Assembly (NCBI GenBank): GCA_014377445.1
Contig: JACMPP010000166.1
Span: 1 to 48,663 of the forward strand
Reading direction: 5' to 3'
Length of the DNA stretch: 48,663 bases
Source of the DNA: Oligoflexus sp.
GTDB lineage: Bacteria > Bdellovibrionota_B > Oligoflexia > Oligoflexales > Oligoflexaceae
Each line of letters begins with the position of its first letter. The first letter of the stretch is position 1. Below the pieces are notes generated by a model. That model saw nothing but the letters and a program-made list of their open reading frames with translations. It was not told the origin of the DNA and did not search any database. A program made the translations under genes and the position numbers. Positions 1 through 9,218 of this stretch are shown here, one piece after another.

Positions 1-986
1 TGAAGCACCTCTACCGAAGTCCCACCAATATCAATCGCATCACCGATCTGCACACGACAGCGGAGGCGCTCATCCTCAGCACCGAAGGGGAAATTCTTTT
101 TGCAGAAATAACTGTGGAAGGCCTGTTGCGTCGCATTCCCCTGAATCGGGGTTTTCAGTTGCACCGACTCGATAATACGATCGCCGAGCAACCATTCCTG
201 TCTTACGTTGGTACGAAGATTGGGTGGTGCAACGACTGGCGCCACACAGCATACCGTCCCGCCATCAGCCAGCAGATCCTTGATCGACTGGCGTGAAATG
301 CTTTTGGCCAAACCCTTGTCTTCGGTGTCCTTGCTATCGATGTTGAAAGCAAAGTGCGCGTCCTTGGTCCAGACCGATAGCAGAGGAAAGCGATGCGTGG
401 CGTCGAAAGCAAAGAGGGGAATGAGAGAAAGGAGCCACAAACAAAGGAGAGAAATAACGTAGCGCTTTTCCCGTCTCGTTGGAATAAAAGCGACGCTGCT
501 TGCCAAAGCCAGTCCGCCATAGAACCAATGCAAGTGGTTCGGAAAGATAAAGGGAAAGAGAAAGCTGCTCGCCGAGAGGAGAGTCCAGGCCAGCAAAACA
601 TGACGATACAAGGTCGATTGAATGAGGCGCTCGTAAAGCGGATCCCAGAGGATACTCCCCAGCCAGAGGAGATTGATCCCAAAGTACATCCAACCTTGTT
701 TGACCACATAAAAGGGTAAACAGAAGATTAAGATATATTGGGTCATGGTTTGCGTGGCCGAAAGATTGGCCATCTTCGCCCAGGAGCTATACTTGGCCCA
801 CTTGGATTCTTCGGACAGCCTTTCAAAGAGCCGACCGACGACGGCCAGGATCATAAAAGAAGGACCCACGAGCAGAACGAAGATGCTCAATCGCGTGATA
901 TGCGAAAAATCTCTCTGTAGTGTAAAGACTGAGAAGAGACCGTAGATCAAAAAGAAGAAAGGCAATAATTTGCGGAGAGCCTTCAC
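1..986 (-). CDS. Membrane protein, probable DUF2914 type (3' end outside window)
   Basis: The frame is open from a GTG at 986 to the window edge (about 328 codons seen, no stop), so the protein is C-terminally cut. The GTG overlaps the aroC stop by four bases (GTGA), which implies translational coupling. The first 200 residues hold several hydrophobic stretches separated by short charged loops, as in a polytopic inner-membrane protein. The part after about residue 240 is soluble and has the rhythm of a DUF2914 domain ([13 protein letters not shown], then KKNFP, then [15 protein letters not shown]). The DUF2914 call is pattern recognition and moderately sure. That this is a gene is much surer, because the other frames give only low-quality shadow ORFs. 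The function of DUF2914 proteins is unknown. Confidence 0.72.
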   Translation of the reverse strand, partial: MKALRKLLPFFFLIYGLFSVFTLQRDFSHITRLSIFVLLVGPSFMILAVVGRLFERLSEESKWAKYSSWAKMANLSATQTMTQYILIFCLPFYVVKQGWMYFGINLLWLGSILWDPLYERLIQSTLYRHVLLAWTLLSASSFLFPFIFPNHLHWFYGGLALASSVAFIPTRREKRYVISLLCLWLLSLIPLFAFDATHRFPLLSVWTKDAHFAFNIDSKDTEDKGLAKSISRQSIKDLLADGGTVCCVAPVVAPPNLRTNVRQEWLLGDRIIESVQLKTPIQGNATQQAFHSYFCKKNFPFGAEDERLRCRVQIGDAIDIGGTSVEVL

Positions 987-2086
987 AATCGCTCGGCTCC
1001 TCTGGTGCTTGCCAATGCCTTCTGCCTTAGGAAGTGATCCATCACGCAGAGGATCGCCATCGCTTCGACCATAGGGACGGCACGCGGCAAAACGCAGGGA
1101 TCATGACGACCCGCCTTGGGCTTCATCGTCTGTTCCTTGCCATCCCGATCGACTGATTGTTGATCTTTAAAGATGGTGGCTACCGGTTTAAAGGCGATGC
1201 GCATACTGATCGTCTCGCCGTTGCTGATGCCGCCCTGGATCCCACCGGATCGATTGCTGGCGGTCCGAATCCTGCCGTCTTTGACGACGAAGGCATCATT
1301 GTGTTCGGAGCCGTAGAGATAGGTTCCCGCGAATCCTGAACCCACTTCAAAACCCTTGCTTGCCGGCAGACTCATCATGGCCTTGGCCAGATCCGCCTCG
1401 AGTTTGTCAAAGACCGGCTCGCCTAATCCACCCGGACAATTATAGATGAAACAGGCGATGCTCCCACCGACGCTGTCGCCGTTCTTCTGGGCTTCCAGTA
1501 TCAGGGATTCCATCGCGGCCTGCTGCGCTTTATCCGGGCAACGGAGGGCCGTTTGCTCGACCTCAGCTCGCGTGATCTTGCCGCTGACATCGGCTTGAAT
1601 ATCCTTAACGCGGTCGACGCAGGCCACGACGCGCAAATCGGGAAGCAAGGTGCCTAGAATTTGTTCGGCTATCGCAGCACCCGCCACGCGACCTATCGTT
1701 TCGCGAGCACTGGCGCGGCCACCGCCGCTGGGAGCTTTCACCCCATATTTTAAGTCTGTCGTGTAGTCAGCATGAGAAGGACGATAGACCTGGGTCAGGT
1801 CCGAGTAATGGTCCTCTCGAGTGTCTTCATTGCGAACGAGGAGAGTGATCGGGGTGCCCAGCGTGATGCCATTCACCAGGCCCGATACACATTCCAGAGT
1901 ATCTTTTTCATTGCGGGGAGAGGCCAAATGACTTTGGCCGGGACGACGACGATCAAGAAAGGCCTGAACCTTCGCCATATCGATTTTGTGAGCGGAAGGA
2001 CAACCATCGATGATGACGCCAACCGCTCCGCCGTGAGATTCGCCGAAGGTCGTGATTCGAAAGAGGTGGCCGAAGGTGTTGGTCAT
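983..2086 (-). CDS. aroC: Chorismate synthase
   Basis: Converts 5-enolpyruvylshikimate-3-phosphate to chorismate, the last step of the shikimate pathway, in the cytoplasm with reduced FMN as cofactor. The 367-residue length is normal. Family signatures are present: TTFGESHG near residue 12, YRPSHADYT near residue 103 and the [17 protein letters not shown] block near residue 122. The stop overlaps the GTG of the downstream membrane-protein gene. The upstream neighbour is the metallopeptidase gene on the same strand, 62 bases away. There is no other aromatic-pathway gene in the window, so it is not part of a visible aro operon. The identification is secure. Confidence 0.97.
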   Translation of the reverse strand: MTNTFGHLFRITTFGESHGGAVGVIIDGCPSAHKIDMAKVQAFLDRRRPGQSHLASPRNEKDTLECVSGLVNGITLGTPITLLVRNEDTREDHYSDLTQVYRPSHADYTTDLKYGVKAPSGGGRASARETIGRVAGAAIAEQILGTLLPDLRVVACVDRVKDIQADVSGKITRAEVEQTALRCPDKAQQAAMESLILEAQKNGDSVGGSIACFIYNCPGGLGEPVFDKLEADLAKAMMSLPASKGFEVGSGFAGTYLYGSEHNDAFVVKDGRIRTASNRSGGIQGGISNGETISMRIAFKPVATIFKDQQSVDRDGKEQTMKPKAGRHDPCVLPRAVPMVEAMAILCVMDHFLRQKALASTRGAERL

Positions 2087-2148
2087 AAGTCTTCCTCCAA
2101 TAAGGATCCGATTCTACTTTTCCAACAATTTGGGACGGAAAGCTAGTC

Positions 2149-5100
2149 CTAACGTTCCCCTTGGCTGATCAGGGCATCGAATCCGAAGAGCGCGTACATT
2201 TCCCAATCATTGCCGAAGACTTGTCCAACCCCGATTCCAGCATTCAGTTTTACGCCTTTGACATCAGCCGTAAGATCCAAATTGTAACCGTGAGCCTTGA
2301 TGGCATCGCGAGCACTGGGGGGATCGGTATGAAACCAGGCGTTTCCGTAGTTGAAAAAGGCCGTGAAATCGAGTCTCTGCAAATAGACGATATGCACGAG
2401 TTTCGCCAGATCCGGTATCAGTGGCACGGTCCAGGCAAAGTTGAAGCGAGCCTGAGTGTCCCCATAAACAGCCGAAGTCAATGCCCCGGGTCCGAAGATC
2501 GGTTGGTTGATCTCATTGAGGCCCCCGCCGCTGCCTGGAACGTAGGTTCGGAGAGGACGATAAGCTTCTTTAAGAAGTTTCCTGCGCGTGCCCCTGACCC
2601 GGCTGTAGGAAAGACCCCAGTTTTGGACTGTTTGTCTCCCGAAGAGTGACAAGGGAACGGAAAGGTTGGTGCCCACTCCCGTCTGTTCGTAGTCGTAGTT
2701 TTTGTTGTCGACCTTGGTCGCAATGTTTGAGTTCAGGTAATAGCTGAGCGAACTCCAGAAGAACTGATGAGATTTGCTCGCAGCAAAAGTCGTTTCCCTT
2801 ATATATCCTTTGGCGATCTGGGCCCAGATCTGGGGATCACCGAGGTAGGGAATGAGATCCGATTGTTTGTAGGCGAGACGTAAAGTCATATCCAGAGCGT
2901 AAATATAACGGGCGGCGGAGATCTGGGCGCCGCGTTCGTCGAAGTAATAGGTGCGGTTCGCGTAGACTCCGTTCCAGGTCTGGCGACGGAATAGATCGAG
3001 CGACCAGGTCGTTTCAAAACGATTGCTCAAGACGTTGAGTTCGACGTTGGGAAATCGACTTGCTGCACCGTAGAGTGCGGTGAGCTGTACTGTTTCATTC
3101 TGCAGATGATCCATCAAAGGGATAGACAGCATACCGTATTGATAGCCCATGGAGTCGATGCCGATCCAGGGGAAGGCGAAGACCGGGCGGGCGCGAAACG
3201 CGGAAGGCTGCGATTCCATCTTCGAGGCCAGGCCGGTGCCGAGGGGGGCTTGCTTGGCGATCTTCTGCGAATCAGCTTCTATTGCATTGGGCTGCGCGGC
3301 TTTCCAGGGATTTCTCTGAGCGAGGATATCCTTGAGAGTAGCCTGCGGATAGCGCATCGACACCTGGAGGGGCGACGTGGGTTCGTCGTGGCCTTTGCAG
3401 GCCGTTCGGGTTGTCGGCAGTTGATTCGAGGCAACGAGGAGGACTCCATCTGGGCGCCAGAGACTCATGACGGTTTGGTCTTTGCTGTTGTTGAATAATC
3501 GGTCGATCATGTTGCCGATGAGTTGTTCATCGAGGCATTTGCCCTGGGCATCAAAGCGGCGAAGGTAATGGGTCGTGGCATCCGCGTAGGCGATCGTCAT
3601 GCCCTGCTGATTGAAAGCCAATGAAAGGGGTTTGCCGTGGTAAATATCCGGAAATCGTCGAATGGCAAAGGTATTGGCATCCCACACCAAAATATCGTGC
3701 TTATCACCCAGCAAGGTTTCTTCGGAGCGGCCCAGCCAGAGTTCGGCGAGAAGTTCGTTGCCCTTGGCATCTTTTTCCAGGCGCGAACCAAGAACGCGAA
3801 TCGCCTGCGGAAAGGTCACGGGCGCCTGGCATTTGACAAGCTTCGGTGAAATGCCCTTCAACTTATCGACTTCAGCCCGTGGGACTGAGCAGATCTGCTG
3901 GACTTCAAGTTTTTCTTCGATCCAAACGAGATTGGTCCGGGTCAGCCAGAGATCAGAGACATAGCCTTCGCGTTTGAAGAGCCGACGCTTCTTCTTGTTC
4001 CTTTCGATCCAGAAATAGCGAAAGACATCATAGTTACTGTTGCTCTCGCCCGTCATGTAGATCAGACCATCACTCTGGATGATCCTTTGTCCGGTCATGT
4101 CATCGGGAAGATCCCGCTGATTCTTTGTTGCGTTCGCGGACTTGCCTTTGAATTCGACTTTCGCTTCCTTAAGGTTGTTGCCATCCCGGTTGAGGATGAA
4201 AATTTCGTCATTTCGATTCTGAAAGAAAAAGCTGGAATTGAAGCTCAGCGATTGACCCGCATGCAGACCCGTCGTGGGGTTGGGTTTGGCAACGGGCGGA
4301 GTTCTGACCTTGAGTTCGTTATCCAGTTCAAGGATGTAAGGGAGATCCGCACGGCTCTTCCAATACTTGGTGGATTCGACCTTATATTCTTCGTAGAGTT
4401 CGTGCCCGCTCTTGCCGGTCCAATCCCTGAGAGCCTGATCCATTGGCATGAATTTATTGAAGGGTACAAAGCTCCAGGGCCAGTACCAAGGCATGCTGTA
4501 GTCGTAGAAATTCCTTAGCATCTGAGGCAGTTTCTCGGCATCATAGTTGCGGAGTATGTACGATACGAACGAACCGGACACCGCATAACCAATGGTCGAA
4601 AACCGTGTGCCGTCGTAGAGCGCATGGAGCTTGTCATAGCTCGGCCAGTTGCCGTTCAGGGCATAATAGCGTTCCACACCATATTGCGTATCGGAACCGC
4701 CCGAGACCGACATAGTTTCGGCCAGACCCTCGATCCACCAGGCCGGCATCCAGGGTAAATGGATAATGCTGCCCGCTGGACCAAAAATATTGTCGAGATG
4801 GCGATACATCGTCGAGTGGGTATATTCGTGCCAAGCCAGGTCGCGACCCCCGCGAGCGAGAGATTGCAGCTCGATCGCATCGGTGATGAAGTTGGCGAAG
4901 GAGGCGTTGGACGTGGTCGACGACATGAGGACAGGGAGGGGCTTTTTACGAGCGGCTCCGATCCAGCTTTCCAGCTTGGGTCTGGCCGCTTCGAGAGATT
5001 CCAATACGACCTTCGCTTCGCTTGGCGCGCGACGGTCGTGATAGATGATGAAGTTATTGGTCTTCAGTTCGTCATATTCAAGGTCGCCCTGATTTCTGCC

Positions 5101-5202
5101 AAAGCCGATCGGCAGAGCGAAGGCATTCGACGAGAAGGTACTGGATATACCCTGCAAAAGCAGTAAAGCGATGGCGACCTTACGGAGTTCGAATACGCGC
5201 AC
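2149..5202 (-). CDS. Secreted zinc metallopeptidase with propeller-like middle and probable C-terminal beta-barrel
   Basis: I place the start at the GTG at 5202. It has a GAGG element six bases upstream and gives a clean signal peptide (charged start, IALLLLQ core, cleavage after SSNAFA). A TTG at 5238 in the same frame would add 12 residues that spoil it. The product is about 1017 residues. The zinc site is HEYTH at residues 125-129, followed by WWIEGLAE with a probable third ligand Glu158, the gluzincin layout of MA-clan peptidases. The middle has repeating strand-rich units suggesting a propeller. The last ~350 residues have alternating aromatic strands like an outer-membrane barrel, though the final residue is Arg rather than Phe. 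It overlaps the kdsB 3' end by 23 bases. Substrate unknown. Confidence 0.82.
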   Translation of the reverse strand: MRVFELRKVAIALLLLQGISSTFSSNAFALPIGFGRNQGDLEYDELKTNNFIIYHDRRAPSEAKVVLESLEAARPKLESWIGAARKKPLPVLMSSTTSNASFANFITDAIELQSLARGGRDLAWHEYTHSTMYRHLDNIFGPAGSIIHLPWMPAWWIEGLAETMSVSGGSDTQYGVERYYALNGNWPSYDKLHALYDGTRFSTIGYAVSGSFVSYILRNYDAEKLPQMLRNFYDYSMPWYWPWSFVPFNKFMPMDQALRDWTGKSGHELYEEYKVESTKYWKSRADLPYILELDNELKVRTPPVAKPNPTTGLHAGQSLSFNSSFFFQNRNDEIFILNRDGNNLKEAKVEFKGKSANATKNQRDLPDDMTGQRIIQSDGLIYMTGESNSNYDVFRYFWIERNKKKRRLFKREGYVSDLWLTRTNLVWIEEKLEVQQICSVPRAEVDKLKGISPKLVKCQAPVTFPQAIRVLGSRLEKDAKGNELLAELWLGRSEETLLGDKHDILVWDANTFAIRRFPDIYHGKPLSLAFNQQGMTIAYADATTHYLRRFDAQGKCLDEQLIGNMIDRLFNNSKDQTVMSLWRPDGVLLVASNQLPTTRTACKGHDEPTSPLQVSMRYPQATLKDILAQRNPWKAAQPNAIEADSQKIAKQAPLGTGLASKMESQPSAFRARPVFAFPWIGIDSMGYQYGMLSIPLMDHLQNETVQLTALYGAASRFPNVELNVLSNRFETTWSLDLFRRQTWNGVYANRTYYFDERGAQISAARYIYALDMTLRLAYKQSDLIPYLGDPQIWAQIAKGYIRETTFAASKSHQFFWSSLSYYLNSNIATKVDNKNYDYEQTGVGTNLSVPLSLFGRQTVQNWGLSYSRVRGTRRKLLKEAYRPLRTYVPGSGGGLNEINQPIFGPGALTSAVYGDTQARFNFAWTVPLIPDLAKLVHIVYLQRLDFTAFFNYGNAWFHTDPPSARDAIKAHGYNLDLTADVKGVKLNAGIGVGQVFGNDWEMYALFGFDALISQGER

Positions 5203-5920
5203 GTGCTGCCTCGAGGTCTTGGGGTGTGTCGATACCAAGGGAGGGGCTTTTGGCTTCGGTCATCGCAATGCTCAATCCGTGGCCGAGCGCCCTGAGTTGT
5301 TCCAGGCTTTCGGCGAGTTCGAGCGGATGTTGCGGGAGTGAACAAAATTCCAGAAGGCCTTTTTTGGTAAATGCATAAACGCCGATGTGTTGCCAGAAAG
5401 CTTCGAAGTTTTCTGGATCTCTATAATAGGGTAAAGGGGACCGGGAAAAATACAAAGCTTTCCCCTGATCGTTCATAACAGCTTTTACACAGTTCGCATT
5501 TTTGTGATCCTCGGGTTGGTGGTTCCGATGGACCATCGTCCCCATCGGATCGCCATCCTTTTCCATTTTGGTCAGGAGGCCTTCAAGGTCCGTGAGATCG
5601 ACGAAGGGCTCGTCCCCCTGAACGTTCAAAATAAAGGGTAGTGGGTAGCGGGCGGCAACCTCTGCACAGCGATCTGTGCCGCTTTTATGAGCACTATCAG
5701 TCATTTGCACGGGCACATTATGTTTTTGGCAAACTTGCAAAATATCGTCATCATCCGTGGCAACAACGAGGGTTGCGCCACGCAGCTTGAAGGGTTCGAG
5801 GCGCTGGTAGACTCTCACGATCATCGGCAGTCCGCCGAGATCAGCAAGAGGCTTCCGCGGAAGCCGCGTGGAATGCATGCGTGCAGGGACTACAATAAGC
5901 CATTGATTCCATGAGATCAT
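5180..5920 (-). CDS. kdsB: 3-deoxy-manno-octulosonate cytidylyltransferase
   Basis: Activates Kdo with CTP to CMP-Kdo for addition to lipid A, in the cytoplasm. The protein has 246 residues, the usual length. The N-terminal nucleotide-binding block (VVPARMHSTRLPRKPLADL) and NVQGDEPFV near residue 100 are diagnostic of KdsB. The ATG at 5920 has a GGAAAG element upstream. Its stop lies inside the start of the following metallopeptidase gene, so the two are probably co-transcribed. It shows that the organism makes Kdo-containing LPS. The next gene upstream is divergent. Confidence 0.96.
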   Translation of the reverse strand: MISWNQWLIVVPARMHSTRLPRKPLADLGGLPMIVRVYQRLEPFKLRGATLVVATDDDDILQVCQKHNVPVQMTDSAHKSGTDRCAEVAARYPLPFILNVQGDEPFVDLTDLEGLLTKMEKDGDPMGTMVHRNHQPEDHKNANCVKAVMNDQGKALYFSRSPLPYYRDPENFEAFWQHIGVYAFTKKGLLEFCSLPQHPLELAESLEQLRALGHGLSIAMTEAKSPSLGIDTPQDLEAARARIRTP

Positions 5921-6027
5921 AGTCTACAACTTTCCAAAGTGCTTGAGAGTATGGGAGTCCGGGCTTTCCCTGACAAAAGGGGGCTGGACTGCTTGCCACT
6001 ATGGTGCTTTCGTTGCTACTATGTAAC

Positions 6028-6033
6028 TATAAT
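6028..6033 (+). promoter_or_regulatory. Candidate -10 element upstream of the sigma-like gene
   Basis: A perfect TATAAT lies 46 bases before the chosen ATG at 6080, in the gap divergent from kdsB. No good TTGACA-type -35 sits 16-18 bases upstream, so this is either an activator-dependent promoter or chance in AT-rich DNA. Confidence 0.3.
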
Positions 6034-6079
6034 TCTACTCTGGCTGAAAAGCATAATAAGAATAGCGGGAGAGCTCGAG

Positions 6080-6532
6080 ATGGCCGAGAATGCTGCGCGT
6101 AAACATGATGCTGGTGCTGCTGCCTTCTTCGTGGAGACGCTCTGCCAGGATGCAGATACACTTTTACGCTTTGCCTATGCCTTAACTCTAAGCGATGAGT
6201 GGGCGACGGATCTGGTGTACAAGACCTATAAATCTATCCTTCCCAAGCTGCCGGAGCTTTTGAAAAAAGACGGAACATACATTCGTCAGCTTCTTCTCCG
6301 CCGTATCTGGGAGGTTCACCACGAAGAAGCTCGCGAGGGCACCGCTTCGGACAACGTTCTCTATCCTTTCCTGAAGCTGCTGGACCTTGAGACGAGAGCG
6401 GCCCTCTTCCTTTGCGATGTGGTCGGCCTCAGTATCGATGAAGCGCTCGAAATTACTCCGATGGATCATAACGACCTGAGACGGCACCTTGCCGCAGGCC
6501 GCAAGCGTTTGCTCGATTTCAGATTTGAGTAA
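6080..6532 (+). CDS. ECF-like sigma-70 family factor
   Basis: The 150-residue protein has two recognisable parts. Residues about 20-75 resemble sigma region 2 (LLRFAYALTLSDEWATDLVYKT). Residues about 95-145 resemble region 4, with a helix-turn-helix (ETRAALFLCDVVGLSIDEALEI, then LRRHLAAGRKRLLDF). The ATG at 6080 has a GGGAGA element upstream. An upstream ATG at 5939 in frame would add 47 cysteine-rich residues unlike any sigma factor, so I reject it. The next gene starts 12 bases downstream and encodes a single-pass membrane protein, the usual sigma/anti-sigma order. Region 2 is short and divergent, so promoter recognition may be unusual. Target genes cannot be read from the window. Confidence 0.7.
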   Translation: MAENAARKHDAGAAAFFVETLCQDADTLLRFAYALTLSDEWATDLVYKTYKSILPKLPELLKKDGTYIRQLLLRRIWEVHHEEAREGTASDNVLYPFLKLLDLETRAALFLCDVVGLSIDEALEITPMDHNDLRRHLAAGRKRLLDFRFE

Positions 6533-6544
6533 GGAAGCTATTGA

Positions 6545-7399
6545 ATGGCACAGAACAAAGCAGTCTTGAGCGACGAGGACTTCCTAAGAAGCCACCTTTC
6601 GGATTATCTCGATGAAGGTCTTTCTTCGGCCAATCGGCAGAAGTTTGATGAAATCGCGAATCGTCTGGGTATGGCCGATATTGCGACGGACTACGGCATC
6701 CGCCGTGGTCGTCTTCAAATCGAGGCCCAACGTCTTTATCTGAATGAAAAGAAGATGCGCGCAATTCATGAGCTCGTCGAAGACGATGCCGCCCGCGCGA
6801 ATCACGAAGCTGCGGAAATCGAAGAAGTCGGGATGTCCGAAATGAAAGGCAACGCCTTTCGCTTCATCGCCTTGGCAGCCTTTTTCGCGATCATCTTCGG
6901 CGGTATATACTACTTCTTCAAACCGACGCCAAAACCAACGTTCAACGCCCTTAATTCGCTGATCTACGAAGCGGATGTGATGAACGAAAATTCCGAAGGT
7001 CGTTTGAACTTCCCGACCGATAAAGTCGAAGAAGTGAACAACTACTTTGCGAAGTTGCCTGCCCTCGGTTTCGAACCCAAGCCCCTCAAGGCCCTGCCTG
7101 CGGAATGGAAAGTGGCGGGCGCGAGTTTGATCGACTATGACGGTGCGAAAATCACCGTGACCCAATTCCAGAATGTGACTGGGAATGAGAAACAATATCT
7201 CTTCTTTTACGTCGGCAAACTCGATCAGCTTCCGAAAGGTCCGATCGGCAACTCCAATGGTTTGGTCTACCAATCCTACGGTTCGTCCAATCTCAACATC
7301 ATGGCTTGGGAAGCGGATAAAAACGTGGTCGGTATGTTGATCGGTTATCGCGCGCCCAAGGACCTGGCTGAATTCGCCTTGAAGGTCATAGGACCCTGA
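6545..7399 (+). CDS. Single-pass membrane protein, probable anti-sigma factor
   Basis: The protein has 284 residues. It starts with a cytoplasmic helical stretch (LRSHLSDYLDEGLSSANRQ near residue 14) that resembles the start of anti-sigma factors. One transmembrane helix follows at about 104-125 (FIALAAFFAIIFGGIYYFF), then a ~155-residue periplasmic domain with no family I recognise. No zinc-binding HxxxCxxC is present, so it is not a classical ZAS-type anti-sigma factor. The ATG lies 12 bases after the sigma-like stop and has an AAGGAAG element. The pairing makes a membrane-anchored anti-sigma role likely. This is inference from order and topology, not from a signature. Confidence 0.62.
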   Translation: MAQNKAVLSDEDFLRSHLSDYLDEGLSSANRQKFDEIANRLGMADIATDYGIRRGRLQIEAQRLYLNEKKMRAIHELVEDDAARANHEAAEIEEVGMSEMKGNAFRFIALAAFFAIIFGGIYYFFKPTPKPTFNALNSLIYEADVMNENSEGRLNFPTDKVEEVNNYFAKLPALGFEPKPLKALPAEWKVAGASLIDYDGAKITVTQFQNVTGNEKQYLFFYVGKLDQLPKGPIGNSNGLVYQSYGSSNLNIMAWEADKNVVGMLIGYRAPKDLAEFALKVIGP

Positions 7400-7473
7400 T
7401 CAAACTTTGATCTTAATTCTTCCTCCAGCTTCGTGTAAGGTTCTTTGCTGATCCATAAAGCAAAGGACCTAAC

Positions 7474-8523
7474 GTGGCCACCCCCCAGAAAATCCTTCTT
7501 GTTCAGCTTCGTCAACTCGGCGACATCATCCTGACCACTCCCAGTTTACGAGAACTCAAGAAGAGTTGGCCCGACGCCACGATCGATTTTCTTTGCCATC
7601 CCATGGGAAGGCTCATCCTTGCGGACAATCCCTATCTCAATCAGATCATTACCTATGACGAGAAGAGCAAGTGGCTCGACCAGTTGCGTTTCCTCAAACG
7701 TCTCAGGGCCGAGAGCTACGATCTCGTCCTCGATTTTATGTATAATCCGCGCTCGGCTCTTTACAGTTATTTTACCGGCGCTCCGCATCGGCTGGCTTTC
7801 CCTTCGCGTCGTCAGACTTTCTTCACCGATATCGTGAAGCAAAGTCTTGAGGTCGAATACATCGTCAAAGAAAAATTCCGTTATCTTGAGCATCTCGGTC
7901 TCAAACCACAGGATATGGTTCTCGATCTTCCCTGGAATGAATCCCACATGAAGCCCCTTCAAGAATTTCTCATCCAAGAGCTTCAGTTTGAGAGTGCACC
8001 CTTGCGTGTCGCCATCAGTCCCACGCATCGACGTGCGGAACGGCAGTGGCCTATCGAACGGTATGCGGAGATCGCCGATCGATTGGTCCTCGAAAAGAAA
8101 GCTTCCGTTGTGTGGGTCTGGGGTCCCGGGGAGGAAGAATTCGTTCTGAACGCCATCAAACTCTGTCGTCAGCCGATGATTATGGCTCCGAAAACCAGCT
8201 TTCGGGAGCTTGCGGCCTTTCTTGCTAACTGCGATTTCTTTTTAGGGAATTCCAACGGACCAAGTCATGTTGCCGTGTCAAACACTTTGAGTTCCTTGCA
8301 GCTGCACGGAAACACATTCGCCAAGGCCTGGTGTCCCCTTACTATTTTGCATAGGGCCGTTCAAGCGGGAGCAAATTTGCCAGAAGGGCGTGGGCCCATC
8401 GGCTTGATCCATTCGGGAGAACTGTGGCATGCTCTCGAGGCAATGTGGCCCTTCGTGGAACGTGTGGCTGAAAAGCGGCGTAGCTTCGGTATCAAGTCGA
8501 ACTGGACGCAGCGAATTATCTAA
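7474..8523 (+). CDS. Glycosyltransferase family 9 (heptosyltransferase-like)
   Basis: The 349-residue protein opens with KILLVQLRQLGDIILTTPSLREL, the GT9 N-terminal signature. It has the later donor-site region with SPTHRRAERQWPIERYAEIADRL near residue 180 and FLGNSNGPSHVAVS near residue 262, where GT9 enzymes bind ADP-heptose. GT9 enzymes add heptose to the LPS inner core at the inner face of the cytoplasmic membrane. The start is GTG with an AAAGGA element eight bases upstream. Which core position it modifies cannot be told, so I give no waa symbol. A small unknown gene follows after eight bases and may be co-transcribed. Confidence 0.88.
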   Translation: MATPQKILLVQLRQLGDIILTTPSLRELKKSWPDATIDFLCHPMGRLILADNPYLNQIITYDEKSKWLDQLRFLKRLRAESYDLVLDFMYNPRSALYSYFTGAPHRLAFPSRRQTFFTDIVKQSLEVEYIVKEKFRYLEHLGLKPQDMVLDLPWNESHMKPLQEFLIQELQFESAPLRVAISPTHRRAERQWPIERYAEIADRLVLEKKASVVWVWGPGEEEFVLNAIKLCRQPMIMAPKTSFRELAAFLANCDFFLGNSNGPSHVAVSNTLSSLQLHGNTFAKAWCPLTILHRAVQAGANLPEGRGPIGLIHSGELWHALEAMWPFVERVAEKRRSFGIKSNWTQRII

Positions 8524-8531
8524 GGATCTCT

Positions 8532-8846
8532 ATGTTCGTGAATCTTTTTCGCATGGATCGTAGTGATAAGAGTCGTTCGAGGAAGTTCCCTCTCCTGCCG
8601 AGAGTGGGCATCGTGATTGATTTTGCAGGCCGTCAATTTTCCTTTCGCCATGCACCACTGGTAGAAACTTTGTTGAATCTCTTCGAGAGAGGGCCTAGTC
8701 GATCCAATCTCGAAAAAATAGTGACTGAGCAGCTCTATGAGATATCTTTGCCTTCGCTGATCCGTAAAAAAACGGTGAATGTGAAAGCTCGGACTATCCA
8801 TGTGCAACCAAAAGAGCTAAAAGATCAGTCTCCAATCGGCTCATAA
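8532..8846 (+). CDS. Small protein of unknown function
   Basis: I do not recognise this 104-residue basic protein. The ATG lies eight bases after the glycosyltransferase stop with an AAGGA element upstream, and the gene runs in the same direction as its neighbours. It has no signal peptide, membrane helix or cysteines. The middle (residues 40-75) reads as two amphipathic helices around an LFERGPSRSNLEKIV segment. A 95-codon frame on the opposite strand covers the same bases, but its start and context are worse. It could be a regulatory or nucleic-acid-binding protein, but nothing proves it. Confidence 0.5.
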   Translation: MFVNLFRMDRSDKSRSRKFPLLPRVGIVIDFAGRQFSFRHAPLVETLLNLFERGPSRSNLEKIVTEQLYEISLPSLIRKKTVNVKARTIHVQPKELKDQSPIGS

Positions 8847-8858
8847 AGGTAAGAGGTC

Positions 8859-9077
8859 GTGAGTTTTATGCTACCCTTTCGCGTGTTTGATAAAGAAAAG
8901 AAGCAAATGTGGCAGGTAATCAACTATCACCCCAGTAGCGATACTGAAGGTAGTTATTTGGCGACTAAAGAAGATGACGATTCAAGCGACGGCGATATGC
9001 GTATTATCCCGGCGAATGAACTGGTCGCTTACAAATTCGTCGACTTCCTTGAAGAAGTTGAGCCATTCGAGAATTGA
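8859..9077 (+). CDS. Small acidic protein of unknown function
   Basis: The 72-residue protein is rich in Asp and Glu (EDDDSSDGD near residue 38; the end is DFLEEVEPFEN). It starts at GTG 8859 or at ATG 8868, three codons later. Neither start has an ideally spaced ribosome site, although AAGG and GAGG lie upstream. It has no membrane segment or cysteine. It sits 12 bases after the previous small gene and directly before an intrinsic terminator, so it is probably the last gene of the glycosyltransferase unit. Function unknown. Confidence 0.58.
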   Translation: MSFMLPFRVFDKEKKQMWQVINYHPSSDTEGSYLATKEDDDSSDGDMRIIPANELVAYKFVDFLEEVEPFEN

Positions 9078-9080
9078 TCT

Positions 9081-9117
9081 AAAAGGCCTTCCAAGCAGCG
9101 AGGGCCTTTTCTTTCTG
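9081..9117 (+). terminator. Intrinsic terminator after the small acidic protein
   Basis: Stem AAAAGGCC / GGCCTTTT with a 14-base loop, followed by CTTTCT. It begins three bases after the stop at 9077 and separates this unit from the DUF4442 gene. Confidence 0.8.
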
Positions 9118-9218
9118 CGGTATTTCCTGCTCGTAGTGCCTCGCCGTTCCGTCTCCCGAACTTTACAGATCCTCCCGCTCGCGTATGATCATTTAAGATC
9201 TCACGCGGAGGCATAATA

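Noticed and set aside
203..709. 168-codon minus-strand frame at the window start
   Set aside because: The frame from GTG 986 gives a real membrane protein; this one is a shadow.
5939..6079. Extended N-terminus of the sigma-like gene
   Set aside because: The extra 47 residues are hydrophobic and Cys-rich, unlike sigma factors, and ATG 6080 has its own ribosome site.
8520..8807. 95-codon minus-strand frame
   Set aside because: It overlaps the 104-residue plus-strand gene, which fits the operon direction and has a ribosome site.
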